A stretch of 64,000 nucleotides of DNA, from the NCBI GenBank assembly GCA_963741405.1, contig CAVUHX010000047.1, positions 130,656-194,655 on the forward strand, given 5' to 3'. The stretch's first letter is position 1. The number at the start of each line of letters is the position of its first letter. Both the position numbers and the translations under genes were made by a program. The notes under the pieces are model-generated. The model worked only from the letters and a program-made list of their open reading frames with translations. It ran no database searches and was not told the DNA's origin. Below are positions 36,816 through 46,804 of this stretch, one piece after another. The stretch is from Roseiarcus sp963741405. Lineage in GTDB: Bacteria; Pseudomonadota; Alphaproteobacteria; Rhizobiales; Beijerinckiaceae.

Positions 36816-38171
36816 TTACCTCGTCTCCGCGACGAGGACCGCCTCGCCGAGGTCGACGTCGCCGAGCGCAGCGGCCATTTTCGTCCGGTCGAGCTCGCCT
36901 TCCCAGAGCGAGACGATGATCGTCGCGACGCCGTTGCCGGTGATGTTGGTAAGGGCTCTGACCTCGCTCATGAACTTGTCGATGCCGAACACGATCGCCA
37001 GACCCGGCAGGAGGCGGGCGTCGGTCGCCGCGAGCGTGCCGGCGAGCGTGACGAAACCCGCCCCGGTCACGCCGCTCGCGCCTTTCGAGGTCAGCATGGC
37101 GACGAGCAGAATGGTCGTCATCTGCCACCACGTCAGATCGATGTGCAGCGCCTGGGCGATGAACAGCGTCGCCAGCGTCATGTAGATGTTGGTGCCGTCG
37201 AGATTGAAGGAGTAGCCGGTCGGCACCACGAGGCCGACCACCTGCTTGGAGCAGCCGAGGCGCTCGAGTTTGGCCATCAGCAGCGGCAGCGCGCTTTCCG
37301 ACGACGACGTGCCGAGCACGATCAGCAATTCGTCCTTGATGTAGCGGATGAAGCGCAGGATCGAGAAGCCGCCGAGGCGGGCGATCGCTCCCAGAACCAC
37401 GAACACGAACAGCGCCGCCGTGGCGTAGAAGGTGAGGATCAGGTTCAGGAGATTGCCGAGGGCCGAGGGGCCATACCTGCCGATCGTGAACGCCATCGCG
37501 CCGAAGGCGCCGAGCGGCGCCGCCCGCATGATGATGGCGATGACCGCGAACATCGCATGGGCGAAATCGTCGATGAAGCTGCGCAGCGTCGCCGCGCGCG
37601 GGCCGAGGTTCAACAGCGCGAAGCCGAACAGCACCGCGAAGAACAGGACTTGCAGGACATCGCCGATCTGGAAGACCACCGGCCCGCCGCCCCGGCAGAG
37701 GCCGCCCTCGGGGCTGCTGACGAAGGCGCCGACGACGCTGTCGGGAATGATGTGCAGGATATAGTCGACCGGCTTCATCTGGCTCGCGGTCTCCGCGTAG
37801 CATTTGACCTGAGCCGCCTGTTCGGGCGTCAGTTCCTTCACGGGAAAGCCCTCGCCGGGTCGCCACAGGACGCCGACCAGGATGCCGATGACGAGCGCAA
37901 GGGTCGAGACGGCCTCGAAATAGATCAGCGCCTTCACGCCCACCCGGCCGACGCTCTTGGCCTCGTCGATATGGGCGATGCCCGACACCACGGTGCAGAA
38001 GATGATCGGCGCGATCGCCATCTTGACGAGCTTGACGAAACCCCGGCCGAGAAATTCGACCCAGGGGTTGGTCGCGAACGTGGGGAAGATCCAGCCGACG
38101 ACGGCGCCGAGCACGACGGCGAACAGAACCTGGACGTAGAGCGCCGAGTACCACGGCCGGCCGTTCAGCAT
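36816..38171 (-). CDS. dctA: C4-dicarboxylate:cation symporter DctA
   Basis: Na+ or H+-coupled uptake of succinate, fumarate and malate; 451 residues, DAACS family. Family pattern: FVKLVKMAIAPIIFCTVVSGIA, serine-rich LGTSSSESALPLLMAKLERLG, PTGYSFNLDGTNIYMTLATLF and the terminal SEVRALTNITGNGVATIIVS. Upstream of the DGR receptor on the same strand but 90 bases away; no functional link expected. Confidence 0.96.
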   Translation of the reverse strand: MLNGRPWYSALYVQVLFAVVLGAVVGWIFPTFATNPWVEFLGRGFVKLVKMAIAPIIFCTVVSGIAHIDEAKSVGRVGVKALIYFEAVSTLALVIGILVGVLWRPGEGFPVKELTPEQAAQVKCYAETASQMKPVDYILHIIPDSVVGAFVSSPEGGLCRGGGPVVFQIGDVLQVLFFAVLFGFALLNLGPRAATLRSFIDDFAHAMFAVIAIIMRAAPLGAFGAMAFTIGRYGPSALGNLLNLILTFYATAALFVFVVLGAIARLGGFSILRFIRYIKDELLIVLGTSSSESALPLLMAKLERLGCSKQVVGLVVPTGYSFNLDGTNIYMTLATLFIAQALHIDLTWWQMTTILLVAMLTSKGASGVTGAGFVTLAGTLAATDARLLPGLAIVFGIDKFMSEVRALTNITGNGVATIIVSLWEGELDRTKMAAALGDVDLGEAVLVAETR

Positions 38172-38249
38172 CGTTTCCCCCTTCGGCTCTTCTCCCGAGA
38201 GCGTCGGCGGGCGCGATCATCGCGCGGCTGGTCCCGCGGCGCAATGGTT

Positions 38250-38400
38250 CCTTCATCCCCGCTCGCGGGGAGAAGGTGGCCGACGAAGTCGGCCGGATGT
38301 GGGGTCCGCAGGGCGGGGCGCTTTCCCGCCCGACTCCTCTCCCGCGTAGCCCGTCGAAGACGGGCGTCTTTCGACACCCTACGGGGAGATGGGAGCGCGC
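38250..38400. repeat. Dispersed hairpin repeat region 2
   Basis: Includes CTCGCGGGGAGAAGGTGGCC, GACGAAGTCGGCCGGATG and the inverted repeat around GAAGACGGGCGTCTTTC (38355-38371). Lies in the 38172-38647 gap upstream of dctA. Confidence 0.65.
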
Positions 38401-38405
38401 ACATC

Positions 38406-38499
38406 TTAGGCCGAATCCTTCAGCGCCTGGCTGAGGTCGGCCAGAATGTCTCTGATGCGCTCGAGTCAGATCGACAGTCGGACGGAACTCTCCGACAGA
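38406..38499 (-). pseudogene. 3' fragment of an O-acetylhomoserine sulfhydrylase gene
   Basis: Minus-strand translation LSESSVRLSI-stop-LERIRDILADLSQALKDSA-stop parallels the C-terminus of MetY in this window (VSESYVRLSIGLEHIDDILADLEQAL). DNA identity is about 80 percent, so it is a homologue rather than a fresh copy. Only the last ~30 codons are present, with a stop replacing Gly. It lies on the far side of the AT-rich ATPase gene from the intact metY. Confidence 0.7.
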
Positions 38500-38647
38500 T
38501 GATCGCGCCCGCGCCGCAGTTCGCCATCCCGCTCGGCCGCGGCAAGAAGCTACCCCGCCACCACAAGAGTTAGAAAGTCGCGACGGGAGGCGCGACAGTC
38601 GCGACTCACAGAGGAACGGCGATAGCGGGCCTGAATTACGTTAACTA

Positions 38648-39853
38648 CTAATCCTTCATCACTCGCATGATAAACTCCCCCATCAACGGAACTGCGAACA
38701 AATATTTACCGTGCCTATCACGATAAATTAGTCCAGCGTCAATAAGGGATGCTAGGATTTGATTAATGTGACTTCTTCCAAATGGCTTTTCCAGCAATGC
38801 TTCCGATTTCGCCATTATCTCCTGCACAGTAAATTCGCCGTCGAAGTTCTCAAGGTTTGCAATAACATACAATAACTGCTGCTGCCTATCCGTCACTCGC
38901 GCCCAACGTCCAGCAAAAAAATCTGTGTCAAGTTTTCTAATGATTCCAGTAATCGGAACCGATGGAACCTTTTTATCGGCAACTTGCTGAAGGTATGCAT
39001 CAAACGCTTCTCTACATATAAATTGTATAAAGTAAGGATATCCGCCAGAGTGTTTGTATATCAAAGTAACAGCACCGGCGTTAAACTTAACAGGACAATT
39101 TGATGATCTAATCGGAGTCTCAATAGCTTCTTTACTTTCCATTTCTGTAAGTTTCTTCAAAAGAACGACACGAAACATGCGCTCAGTATATGTTCTAGCT
39201 TCTACCAATTTTGGAAAAAGAGTGGGGAGTCCAACTAAAACTAACAAAAATTGAGCCCCTCGTCTCTGCACAGATTGAAATAAATCAAGAAGCAACGAAA
39301 GAGGATATTGCTCTTTCTGAGCGTGATCAGCCAAATTCTGAGCCTCATCGTAGGCAAAGACTATCCCTTTCTTACCAATTTGCCTAACGCTGGCCGATAT
39401 TACATCAAACACATTCTTTAACTTATCAACAATAAGCCCCGGTGTTGCATTGTACAAACTCAACAAATTCTCATAATTCAAAGTAATATTTTCAGTTTTA
39501 TCCTGCGACGTGAATCCAACGCCTTGTGCAGTAGTTTGACCAACGGAGATCGAGGAGGTTACAACAGACAGGTCGGTAATTAGTCGTAACGCAACGTTAG
39601 ATTCGCTAATGCTCGCAGTCTCAGATAAATCCGTTCCGACCCATAGCCAACCCTCGGCAAGCGCCATTGGCTTAAGTTCCTCAAGCAAAACAGTCTTGCC
39701 GACACCGCGAAGTCCCGTCAATACCATATTGTCGGTTACAACAGTCTGCTTAAGAAGATTTTTGAACTCTTCCTTTTCCTGCTTCCGGCCCGCAAGGTAC
39801 GGCGGTCGGTGGCCAGCCCCAGGTCGGAACGGATTCGCGAATGGCGCACCCAT
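38648..39853 (-). CDS. AAA-type ATPase, AT-rich and probably acquired
   Basis: 401 residues: P-loop LTGLRGVGKTVLLEEL, Walker B-type IVFAYDEAQN, a sensor region, and a C-terminal winged-helix-like part (GEFTVQEIMAKSEALLEKPFGRSHINQILASLIDAGLIYRDR). The overall order recalls Orc1/Cdc6-like and STAND/MNS-type ATPases found alone in bacterial genomes, often with defence genes. Visible base composition is far lower in GC than every neighbour, and codon use follows (many AAT, TTA, AGA), so recent transfer is likely. No partner gene is next to it. Function not known. Confidence 0.75.
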   Translation of the reverse strand: MGAPFANPFRPGAGHRPPYLAGRKQEKEEFKNLLKQTVVTDNMVLTGLRGVGKTVLLEELKPMALAEGWLWVGTDLSETASISESNVALRLITDLSVVTSSISVGQTTAQGVGFTSQDKTENITLNYENLLSLYNATPGLIVDKLKNVFDVISASVRQIGKKGIVFAYDEAQNLADHAQKEQYPLSLLLDLFQSVQRRGAQFLLVLVGLPTLFPKLVEARTYTERMFRVVLLKKLTEMESKEAIETPIRSSNCPVKFNAGAVTLIYKHSGGYPYFIQFICREAFDAYLQQVADKKVPSVPITGIIRKLDTDFFAGRWARVTDRQQQLLYVIANLENFDGEFTVQEIMAKSEALLEKPFGRSHINQILASLIDAGLIYRDRHGKYLFAVPLMGEFIMRVMKD

Positions 39854-39984
39854 TGTTAGCCTCCGTTATGGGTCGCAGTAAAGTTATCAATATGTATGAT
39901 ATCATAACTATTGCTAACGTCAATCCAAATCGATAGCCCTATCATCGCTTTGAGAATGGATACTCAGTGCTCTGACCGAATACG

Positions 39985-40018
39985 AAAAGGGCGGTCGCGC
40001 GAAACAGGCGCGACCGCC
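39985..40018 (-). terminator. Intrinsic terminator of metY
   Basis: On the minus strand, an 11-bp perfect stem GGCGGTCGCGC / GCGCGACCGCC with a 7-base loop followed by CTTTTC, 38 bases past the metY stop codon. Confidence 0.8.
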
Positions 40019-40055
40019 ACTTGCAGTTCGGCTCGCATTCGCCGTGCGACCCGAC

Positions 40056-41342
40056 TTACGCCGCCGCCTTCAGCGCCTGTTCGAGGTCGGCCAGGATGTC
40101 GTCGATATGCTCGAGGCCGATCGACAGGCGCACGTAGCTTTCCGACACGCCGGTCGCGAGCTGTTCCTCCGGCCCGAGTTGCGAATGCGTCGTCGTCGCC
40201 GGATGGATGGCGAGCGAGCGGGCGTCGCCGATATTGGCGACGTGATAGAGGAGCTTCAGCGCGTCGATGAACTTGCGCCCCGCGTCCTTGCCGCCCTTGA
40301 TCTCGAAGCCGACCAGGCCGCCCTCCCCGCCCTTGAGATATTTCTCCGCCCGACGCCGGGCTTCGCCCAGCTGCTGCGACGGGTGGATGACCTTTGTCAC
40401 TTCCGGGCGCTTGGCGAGCCAGGCCGCGACCGCCGTCGTATTCGCGCAATGGCGCTCCATGCGCAAAGGCAGCGTCTCGATCCCCTGCAAAGTGAGGAAG
40501 GCGTTGAACGGCGACATCGCCGAGCCGAGGTCGCGCAGCAGCGTCACCCGCGCCTTGATGATGTAGGCGATCGGCCCGAGCGGCTTCACCGCCTCGCTCC
40601 ATACGGCGCCGTGGTAGCTCGGGTCGGGCGTGTTGAGCGCGGGCTGACGGCCTTTGTGCTCTTCCCAGGGGAAAGTTCCGCTGTCGACCAGGAGGCCGCC
40701 GATCGAGGTTCCATGGCCGCCGAGATACTTGGTCGTCGAATAGACGATGACCGCCGCGCCGTGGTCGAAGGGGCGCGTCAGCAGCGGCGCGGCGGTGTTG
40801 TCCATGATCAGCGGGATGCCGAACCGGCGGCCGATCGCAGCCACTTCCGCGATCGGGAAGGCGATCAGCTTCGGGTTCGGCAGCGTCTCGGCGTAATAGG
40901 CGCGGGTGCGGTCGTCCGTGGCCCGGGCGAAGTTCTCCGGATCCTCCGGATCGACGAAGCGGACCTCGATCCCCTGGTCCTTCAGCGTGTTGGCGAACAG
41001 GTTCCAGGTGCCGCCGTAGAGGTCGGTCGAGGAGACGACATTGTCGCCGACCCTGGCGAGATTCTGCAGGGAGAAGGCGGAGGCGGCCTGCCCGCTCGCC
41101 AGCGCCAGCGCCGCAACGCCGCCCTCGAGCGCGGCCACGCGCTTCTCGAGCACGTCGTTGGTCGGATTCATGATGCGGGTGTAGATGTTGCCGAGCTCTT
41201 TCAGGGCGAACAGGTTCGCGGCGTGCTCGGCGCTCTGAAACTGGTAGGAGGTCGTCTGGTAGATCGGCACGGCGACCGACCCGGTCGACGGGTCGGCGCG
41301 CCAGCCCGCGTGAAGCGCCAGAGTTTCAGGCTTGTGAGACAT
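40056..41342 (-). CDS. metY: O-acetylhomoserine sulfhydrylase
   Basis: PLP enzyme making homocysteine from O-acetylhomoserine and sulfide, 428 residues. The PLP lysine is in YSTTKYLGGHG; other family pieces are IYQTTSYQF, YTRIMNPTND, SGQAASAF and HPATTTHSQL. It has its own terminator downstream and a dyad upstream. No SAM-II or SAM riboswitch core could be recognised in the 328-base gap to the next gene. Confidence 0.95.
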   Translation of the reverse strand: MSHKPETLALHAGWRADPSTGSVAVPIYQTTSYQFQSAEHAANLFALKELGNIYTRIMNPTNDVLEKRVAALEGGVAALALASGQAASAFSLQNLARVGDNVVSSTDLYGGTWNLFANTLKDQGIEVRFVDPEDPENFARATDDRTRAYYAETLPNPKLIAFPIAEVAAIGRRFGIPLIMDNTAAPLLTRPFDHGAAVIVYSTTKYLGGHGTSIGGLLVDSGTFPWEEHKGRQPALNTPDPSYHGAVWSEAVKPLGPIAYIIKARVTLLRDLGSAMSPFNAFLTLQGIETLPLRMERHCANTTAVAAWLAKRPEVTKVIHPSQQLGEARRRAEKYLKGGEGGLVGFEIKGGKDAGRKFIDALKLLYHVANIGDARSLAIHPATTTHSQLGPEEQLATGVSESYVRLSIGLEHIDDILADLEQALKAAA

Positions 41343-41430
41343 GGTTTCTTCCCTGCGGTTATGGTCTGCGTCGCCGATGTTCGAAGCCCTCGCATCGACG
41401 CGACGACGCGGGCGTTTCCTTTGTGGTACG

Positions 41431-41453
41431 GGTTATCCGTGTAAGTGATAACC
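41431..41453. promoter_or_regulatory. Dyad upstream of metY
   Basis: GGTTATC / GATAACC, 7-bp perfect arms around 9 bases, 89 bases before the metY ATG. It may be an operator for a methionine-pathway repressor or a leader hairpin. The rest of the 41343-41670 gap shows nothing recognisable. Confidence 0.4.
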
Positions 41454-41670
41454 TATGATATAGGAACTTGGTAGAATTGCTTGACGATAGACGCTCTCCC
41501 GCTCTCGCACAAGGTATAGGCGAGCGGTGGACCGGCTGTCCTGCACGCCGGCCTCATGCGGCGTTGACTTGCAGCCGCCATACTCTTCCCTGCGTTGTGT
41601 GTGTCGGAGCGGCGCACTATACGGCGAACCACGCCGAATGCCTTCGCAAGGCGGGGATGGGAGAGGCTTC

Positions 41671-42234
41671 ATGGGCGTCCCGCAAAGAATCGAAGGACAC
41701 GATCACGTGCGCAGATTCCACCTCCCTCACTCGCATCTCAACTCGGTGTTCGGCGCCGACTGGTTCGGCGTGAAGGCGGAGGGTTTTGCCCGGTTCTTCG
41801 GAACGCCGACCTTTCTCATCGCCCAGACGGTCATCGTCTTCATCTGGATCTGTGTCAACGCGATCGGCTGGACCCAGTTCGACATCTATCCTTTCATCCT
41901 GCTCAACCTGGCCTTTTCGACACAGGCGGCCTACGCCGCGCCGTTGATCCTGCTCGCCCAGACGCGGCAGGCCGACCGCGACAAGGCCAACAGCATCGCG
42001 GACGCCCAGCACCGCGAGGAGATCCACCTCATCAACGAGGAACGCCAGACGCAGATGCAGAATCAGACGGCGCTCCTGGTCGACATGCTCAAGCAGAACA
42101 CGACGCTGACGGAGACCGTCGAGACGCTGCTGCGGCAGAACACCGAACTGACCCAGACGGTCAGGACCCTCGCCGAGCGGATCGAGGGGATGACGACGGA
42201 GATGCACGCGCGCCTGGCGCCTGCGGCAAACTGA
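41671..42234 (+). CDS. DUF1003 membrane protein
   Basis: 187 residues from ATG 41671 (MGVPQRIEGHDH). The DUF1003 core FFGTPTFLIAQTVIVFIWICVN, then IYPFILLNLAFSTQAAYAAPLILLAQTRQADRDK holds two membrane segments. The C-terminal ~60 residues form a heptad-patterned coiled coil (LVDMLKQNTTLTETVETLL and following). DUF1003 proteins have no established function. The open frame continues upstream without homology. Confidence 0.88.
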   Translation: MGVPQRIEGHDHVRRFHLPHSHLNSVFGADWFGVKAEGFARFFGTPTFLIAQTVIVFIWICVNAIGWTQFDIYPFILLNLAFSTQAAYAAPLILLAQTRQADRDKANSIADAQHREEIHLINEERQTQMQNQTALLVDMLKQNTTLTETVETLLRQNTELTQTVRTLAERIEGMTTEMHARLAPAAN

Positions 42235-42363
42235 GGCTTCCCGCGGGAACGCGCCTGTCGCCTTCAGGCGGGCCGCGTTCAACACCGGCGCGGCGAGCGA
42301 GCTTGATCCCGAGTTCGTTCGGGCGCAAACCGCCTGCCCGGAACAAGGAGAAGGGAGCCCTCC

Positions 42364-42990
42364 ATGCCTGTCGTCGTCGCCTTCGGCAATTCCAACACCT
42401 GGGGCTCGACGCCCGGAACGGGCGTGCGGATGTCGCGCGACATCCGCTGGCCGGGCGTCATGGCCCGGTCCCTGGGGTCGAGCTTTCAGGTGATCGAGGA
42501 GGGTCTGTGCGGGCGCACCACGGTGTTCGACGACCCCGAGGAGGACGGCCGCAACGGCTTCGCCTATTTCGCCCCGTGCCTGAGAAGCCACGCCCCGCTC
42601 GATCTCGTGATCGTTTCGCTCGGGTGCAACGATGTGAAAGCGCGGTTCGGCGCCACGCCCGACGCCATCGGCGCCGGCGCCGAGCGGCTGATCGACGCTG
42701 CCCTCGCCTCCGCATCCGGTCCCGACGGCGGAGCGCCGAAAGTCCTCCTTGTCGCGCCGCCCCCGATCGAAAAGCTGAGCGAATACGCCGCGATGTTCGA
42801 GGGCGGCGCAGAAAAGGCGCTGCGCCTGCCGGGCGTCTATCGCGCGCTCGCCGAGCGGCGCGGCATCGGCTTCGTCGATGCGGGGCAGTTCATCCGCTGC
42901 TCGCCGCTCGACGGAATCCATTATGCGCCCGACCAGCACAAGCTCCTCGGCGCGGCGATGGCGGAGGCGGTGCGCATGATGCTGACCTAA
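42364..42990 (+). CDS. SGNH/GDSL hydrolase (arylesterase-like)
   Basis: 208 residues. Block I is FGNSNTWGSTP (GDSN type with Asn in place of Asp before the catalytic Ser), block III LVIVSLGCNDVK and the catalytic Asp-x-x-His in DGIHYA, giving an SGNH esterase fold. No signal peptide, so cytoplasmic. Substrate unknown; relatives hydrolyse aryl or acyl esters. AGGAGAAGGGAG upstream of the ATG is a strong ribosome site. Confidence 0.88.
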   Translation: MPVVVAFGNSNTWGSTPGTGVRMSRDIRWPGVMARSLGSSFQVIEEGLCGRTTVFDDPEEDGRNGFAYFAPCLRSHAPLDLVIVSLGCNDVKARFGATPDAIGAGAERLIDAALASASGPDGGAPKVLLVAPPPIEKLSEYAAMFEGGAEKALRLPGVYRALAERRGIGFVDAGQFIRCSPLDGIHYAPDQHKLLGAAMAEAVRMMLT

Positions 42991-43018
42991 GGCGCGGCGG
43001 CCCGGAAGGCGGCGCCTT

Positions 43019-44374
43019 TCACCGGACGCCTGCGAGCGTTCCGACGAAATCGTCGCCGCGGGCGTTGGATACGGCCTGGTGGCAGGCCATGCAGCTCGAT
43101 GGGCGATCCTGCAGATAGGTCTCCATCGTGGTGTTGATCAGATTCTCCTCAGGCGCCGCAGTCGACTTGTAGGATTCGTCCTGTGGGCCCGCGTTGTCAG
43201 GGCGCCCCGGAAAATAGGCGCCGTCGTTGTCCGGCCCGGGAGCGTCCGTGCTTGTCGGCCATTGGACGGCGACCAGCATGTAGCGCTCCCAGACCGTTCC
43301 CTTCACGCCCGGCAGGCTCCAATAGGCGCGGTTCGCCGCCATGATCGACGGGTCGATCGGATGGCGCCGGACGACCTGCATCGGAGCGGGATCGGGTTTC
43401 GGAGGATTGGTCCAATCGACCGGCAGGGCTCCGCGCGAGCCGAACGGCGGCCGGAGGGCCTTCGGCCGCGATGGGTCGAAATACGCATAGGCCACACCGG
43501 CGTCCCGGGCGTCGGGCTCGCGAGCCTCCCCCTCGCCCGCCGGCGGCACGTTGTCGACCTGCTCGAACGTGCTCCAGATCCATTGCGGCCGGCTCGCGGT
43601 CTTGATCGCGATATGGAGCCCGACCAGCGCGATGTCGCTCTCGGTGCAGACCGGACGGCCCGCAGCGAGCGTTCCGGCGACGTCGACGATCTCGGCGCGC
43701 TCGACATAGGAGCGCGCTCGCGCGGAAGGCGGATCGGCGTCGGTCAGGGGCCGCCAGGCGGCCTTGACTGCGATCGACCCGACCGGAAAGCGCGCCGGAT
43801 GGCTCTCATCGGGCAGGTTCCGTCCCTGGCTCCAGCCGCTCGCGGCAAAAGCCGTGAACTCGGGCTGGTTGAAGTGGATCTCGTAGCGCGTATAGGCGCC
43901 GTTCTGCGCGACGAGCGGATTGGCCGGCGCGCCGGCGGCGAAGCCCGGCTGGTTGAAGTCGGCGAACGGATCGAACGAGGCGACCGTCTTTCGCCGGTTG
44001 TCGACGCCGCAGGGGTTGCGCCCGGCGTAGCTCGCAAAGGGCTCGGGCGCGACGCGCCGGCCGTCGTCGCCGCGCTCGAACAGTTCATAGTCGGACTTGA
44101 ACGTCTCCCACACCCGCTTGCCCGGATCGCCGAGGGATCTTGCGCGATCGGGGATGCCGCGGCCGGAAGCGTCGGCAAGCGAGGGCCAGTTGAGCGCAAT
44201 GAAGGCGCGCCAGGCGAAATCGGCGACGACGCCCCGTTCGTTCACCGGCGCGTCGTCGAGACGATCCGGCGAGACCGTCGCGACAACGGACGAGCCGGTC
44301 CGCGCCGGCGCAGCGAGGCCGGCCGAGACGAGGAGCGTGGCGACGAGGCCGATGGGCAGCCGACGAGCGTTCAT
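43019..44374 (-). CDS. Secreted protein with single CxxCH haem motif
   Basis: About 451 residues from ATG 44374 (or 44377). Signal peptide MNARRLPIGLVATLLVSAGLA. Near the C-terminus, SSCMACHQAV is a haem-c attachment motif. In between are Trp-rich segments (FAWRAFIALNWPSL, IHFNQPEFTAFAASGW, WIWSTFEQVDNVPP) typical of a family of periplasmic cytochrome-c-like proteins with no assigned reaction. A single haem suggests an electron carrier or redox enzyme. It is convergent with the GDSL gene. Confidence 0.75.
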   Translation of the reverse strand: MNARRLPIGLVATLLVSAGLAAPARTGSSVVATVSPDRLDDAPVNERGVVADFAWRAFIALNWPSLADASGRGIPDRARSLGDPGKRVWETFKSDYELFERGDDGRRVAPEPFASYAGRNPCGVDNRRKTVASFDPFADFNQPGFAAGAPANPLVAQNGAYTRYEIHFNQPEFTAFAASGWSQGRNLPDESHPARFPVGSIAVKAAWRPLTDADPPSARARSYVERAEIVDVAGTLAAGRPVCTESDIALVGLHIAIKTASRPQWIWSTFEQVDNVPPAGEGEAREPDARDAGVAYAYFDPSRPKALRPPFGSRGALPVDWTNPPKPDPAPMQVVRRHPIDPSIMAANRAYWSLPGVKGTVWERYMLVAVQWPTSTDAPGPDNDGAYFPGRPDNAGPQDESYKSTAAPEENLINTTMETYLQDRPSSCMACHQAVSNARGDDFVGTLAGVR

Positions 44375-44864
44375 CATCCGCGACCCCGACATCTGCTGAC
44401 CGGGGCGCCAGGAGCGAGACGGGCGCTCCTGCTTCCCCCGGCCTCGACCGCGCGAGGCGCGATTTTCGATCGGCAGGCGCACGCCCGGATTGGGGGAACT
44501 CTCCCGGTTTCTCCCTGGCAACAGGGAGAAACCGCGAAGAGCCGTGCTTCCGCCCGCCGACTCCAGCGCGGGAAAGATGGGCGTTTTCAAAGGTCTGAAA
44601 CCCGTTCTTGAACGGATAACTCTGTATCGTTACGTTGAAATAACAGGAAAATTCCTGCCCTGTTTCGAGCCGGAACAGGTCGCCAAACGGGCGGCCGGAG
44701 AGGTCGCCGCCGCTTCCGGCTCGACACCCCTTATGCCCGGATGTTGACAAACAGGATGAAGGGCGGATTTTTCGAAAACAGCCGAGCCTGATGCGTCGGG
44801 TTGAACCTCCGTCCCTGTCGCGAGACCGGCCCACGGATTCGAATCGATCTGAATTCATCCCGCA
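44375..44864. other. Intergenic region with short repeats
   Basis: No gene supported. It holds inverted units around TTTCTCCCTGGCAACAGGGAGAAA (44507-44530) and a CCTGCCCTGTTTCGAGCC block (about 44655) resembling the CCCTGTT repeats at 12.6 kb. Lower in GC than its surroundings. Confidence 0.45.
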
Positions 44865-45323
44865 CTACCCGGCGCGTCCAAGGCGCGCGTCGACCGACCA
44901 GGCGCCGGGTCCGAACGTCGCCAGAACCAGAAATCCGCCCGCCATGGCGACGTTCTTCTTGAACTCGATCGCCTGGTCGGCGGCGAGATGGAAGACAAGC
45001 GCCGTCAGCAGGCAGAAGCCGGCGAGCGCGACCGCCGCCCAGCGCGTCTTCAGGCCGAAGAGAACGAGAAGACCGCCGCCAAGCTCGGTCACGATCACCA
45101 GCGGCAGCAGCGCGGAGGAAACGCCGTAATCCCGCATGTAGGCTGTGACTCCGGCGTAATCCATGATCTTGCCGAAGCCTTCGGCGATGAAGATGTAGGC
45201 GAGCATCGCCCGCGCCAGAAGAACGACCGGGCCGGCGAAGCGCCGCAGAACCAGGAGGTCGGCGTCGAAGACCGCCCCTGACGGAGCGTCGCCCCGGCCG
45301 GGCGACGAAAGAATTCGCGACAT
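44865..45323 (-). CDS. DoxX-family membrane protein
   Basis: 152 residues from ATG 45323 (MSRILSSPGRGD). Four membrane segments, with RAMLAYIFIAEGFGKIMDYAG, VTELGGGLLVLFGLKTRWAA and LAGFCLLTALVFHL of the DoxX/SURF4-like family. Members are linked to redox stress and quinone reactions. It lies 67 bases after the Gly-rich TPR gene on the same strand and may share a transcript. Confidence 0.88.
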   Translation of the reverse strand: MSRILSSPGRGDAPSGAVFDADLLVLRRFAGPVVLLARAMLAYIFIAEGFGKIMDYAGVTAYMRDYGVSSALLPLVIVTELGGGLLVLFGLKTRWAAVALAGFCLLTALVFHLAADQAIEFKKNVAMAGGFLVLATFGPGAWSVDARLGRAG

Positions 45324-45390
45324 GTTCGGCCTCTCCGGATTGGGCCGCGCGGCATCGCTCGCGTCCGCGCGGCCGGTTTCGGCGTCGATC

Positions 45391-46158
<768 letters not shown>

Positions 46159-46296
46159 CGCTTGTCCTTTCCCGCTTGAGCGTGGAGCCCAGAAAACACG
46201 CCGGCGGGAGAATTATTCGCCGACTTACCGCGTCAGACCGCACGCGCGCTGCTGCTGCCTCCTGCGCGGCCCGCGCGTTTGTGCTCTAATGCCCGC

Positions 46297-46788
46297 ATGA
46301 GCGAGGCAAGCCGACGCGAAGTGCGGGCGGGACTCGAACAATGCCTGGCGCGGCTCTGGCGCTACGCAGTCGTACTGTCGTCCTCGCGCGACGCGGCGGA
46401 CGACCTCGTGCAGGCGACCTGCCTGCGCGCGATCGAGCGCGCCGACCAGTTCGCTTCCGGAACCAGGCTCGACCGGTGGCTGTTCGCCATCCTGAGATCG
46501 ATCTGGCTCAATGACATCCGCGCCCGGCGGGTTCGGGAAGGCGGCGGGTTCGTCGACGCCGCGGACGTTCTGACGGTTGACGGCGCGCACGCGATGGAAG
46601 TGAATATTCTGACCAGTGAAGTGTTAACTGCGGTCGGGCGCCTGCCGGAGGCCCAGCGCGAGACCGCCCTCCTGGTCTACGCCGAGGGCTACACCTACGC
46701 CGAGGCGGCGACGGCTCTGGGGGTTCCAATCGGCACGATCATGAGCCGGCTCGCCACCGTGCGCGCCGCGCTGGCGAGACTGAGATAG
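46297..46788 (+). CDS. ECF sigma factor
   Basis: 163 residues from ATG 46297 (MSEASRREVRAGLEQCLARL). Sigma region 2 (SSSRDAADDLVQATCLRAIERADQF) and region 4 (LPEAQRETALLVYAEGYTYAEAATALGVPIGTIMSRLATVRA) are clear; no region 1/3, hence extracytoplasmic-function type. The next gene, 16 bases on, is its membrane anti-sigma partner. It is divergent from the Gly-rich TPR gene, whose promoter it may use. Confidence 0.92.
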   Translation: MSEASRREVRAGLEQCLARLWRYAVVLSSSRDAADDLVQATCLRAIERADQFASGTRLDRWLFAILRSIWLNDIRARRVREGGGFVDAADVLTVDGAHAMEVNILTSEVLTAVGRLPEAQRETALLVYAEGYTYAEAATALGVPIGTIMSRLATVRAALARLR

Positions 46789-46804
46789 GAGCGTGCGAGG
46801 TTCG

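Noticed and set aside
34479..38573. Very long open frame (over 1300 codons) on the plus strand across the STAND and dctA genes
   Set aside because: It is antisense to two clearly recognised genes, has no domain pattern, and its Arg/Ala-rich composition is typical of GC-rich shadow frames.
38580..38615. GTCGCGAC repeats before the ATPase gene 3' end as an attachment site
   Set aside because: The self-complementary unit occurs twice, but no matching copy was found at the other edge of the AT-rich segment and no integrase is nearby.
41343..41480. SAM-II or other SAM riboswitch before metY
   Set aside because: I could not find the conserved SAM-II core; only a dyad is present.
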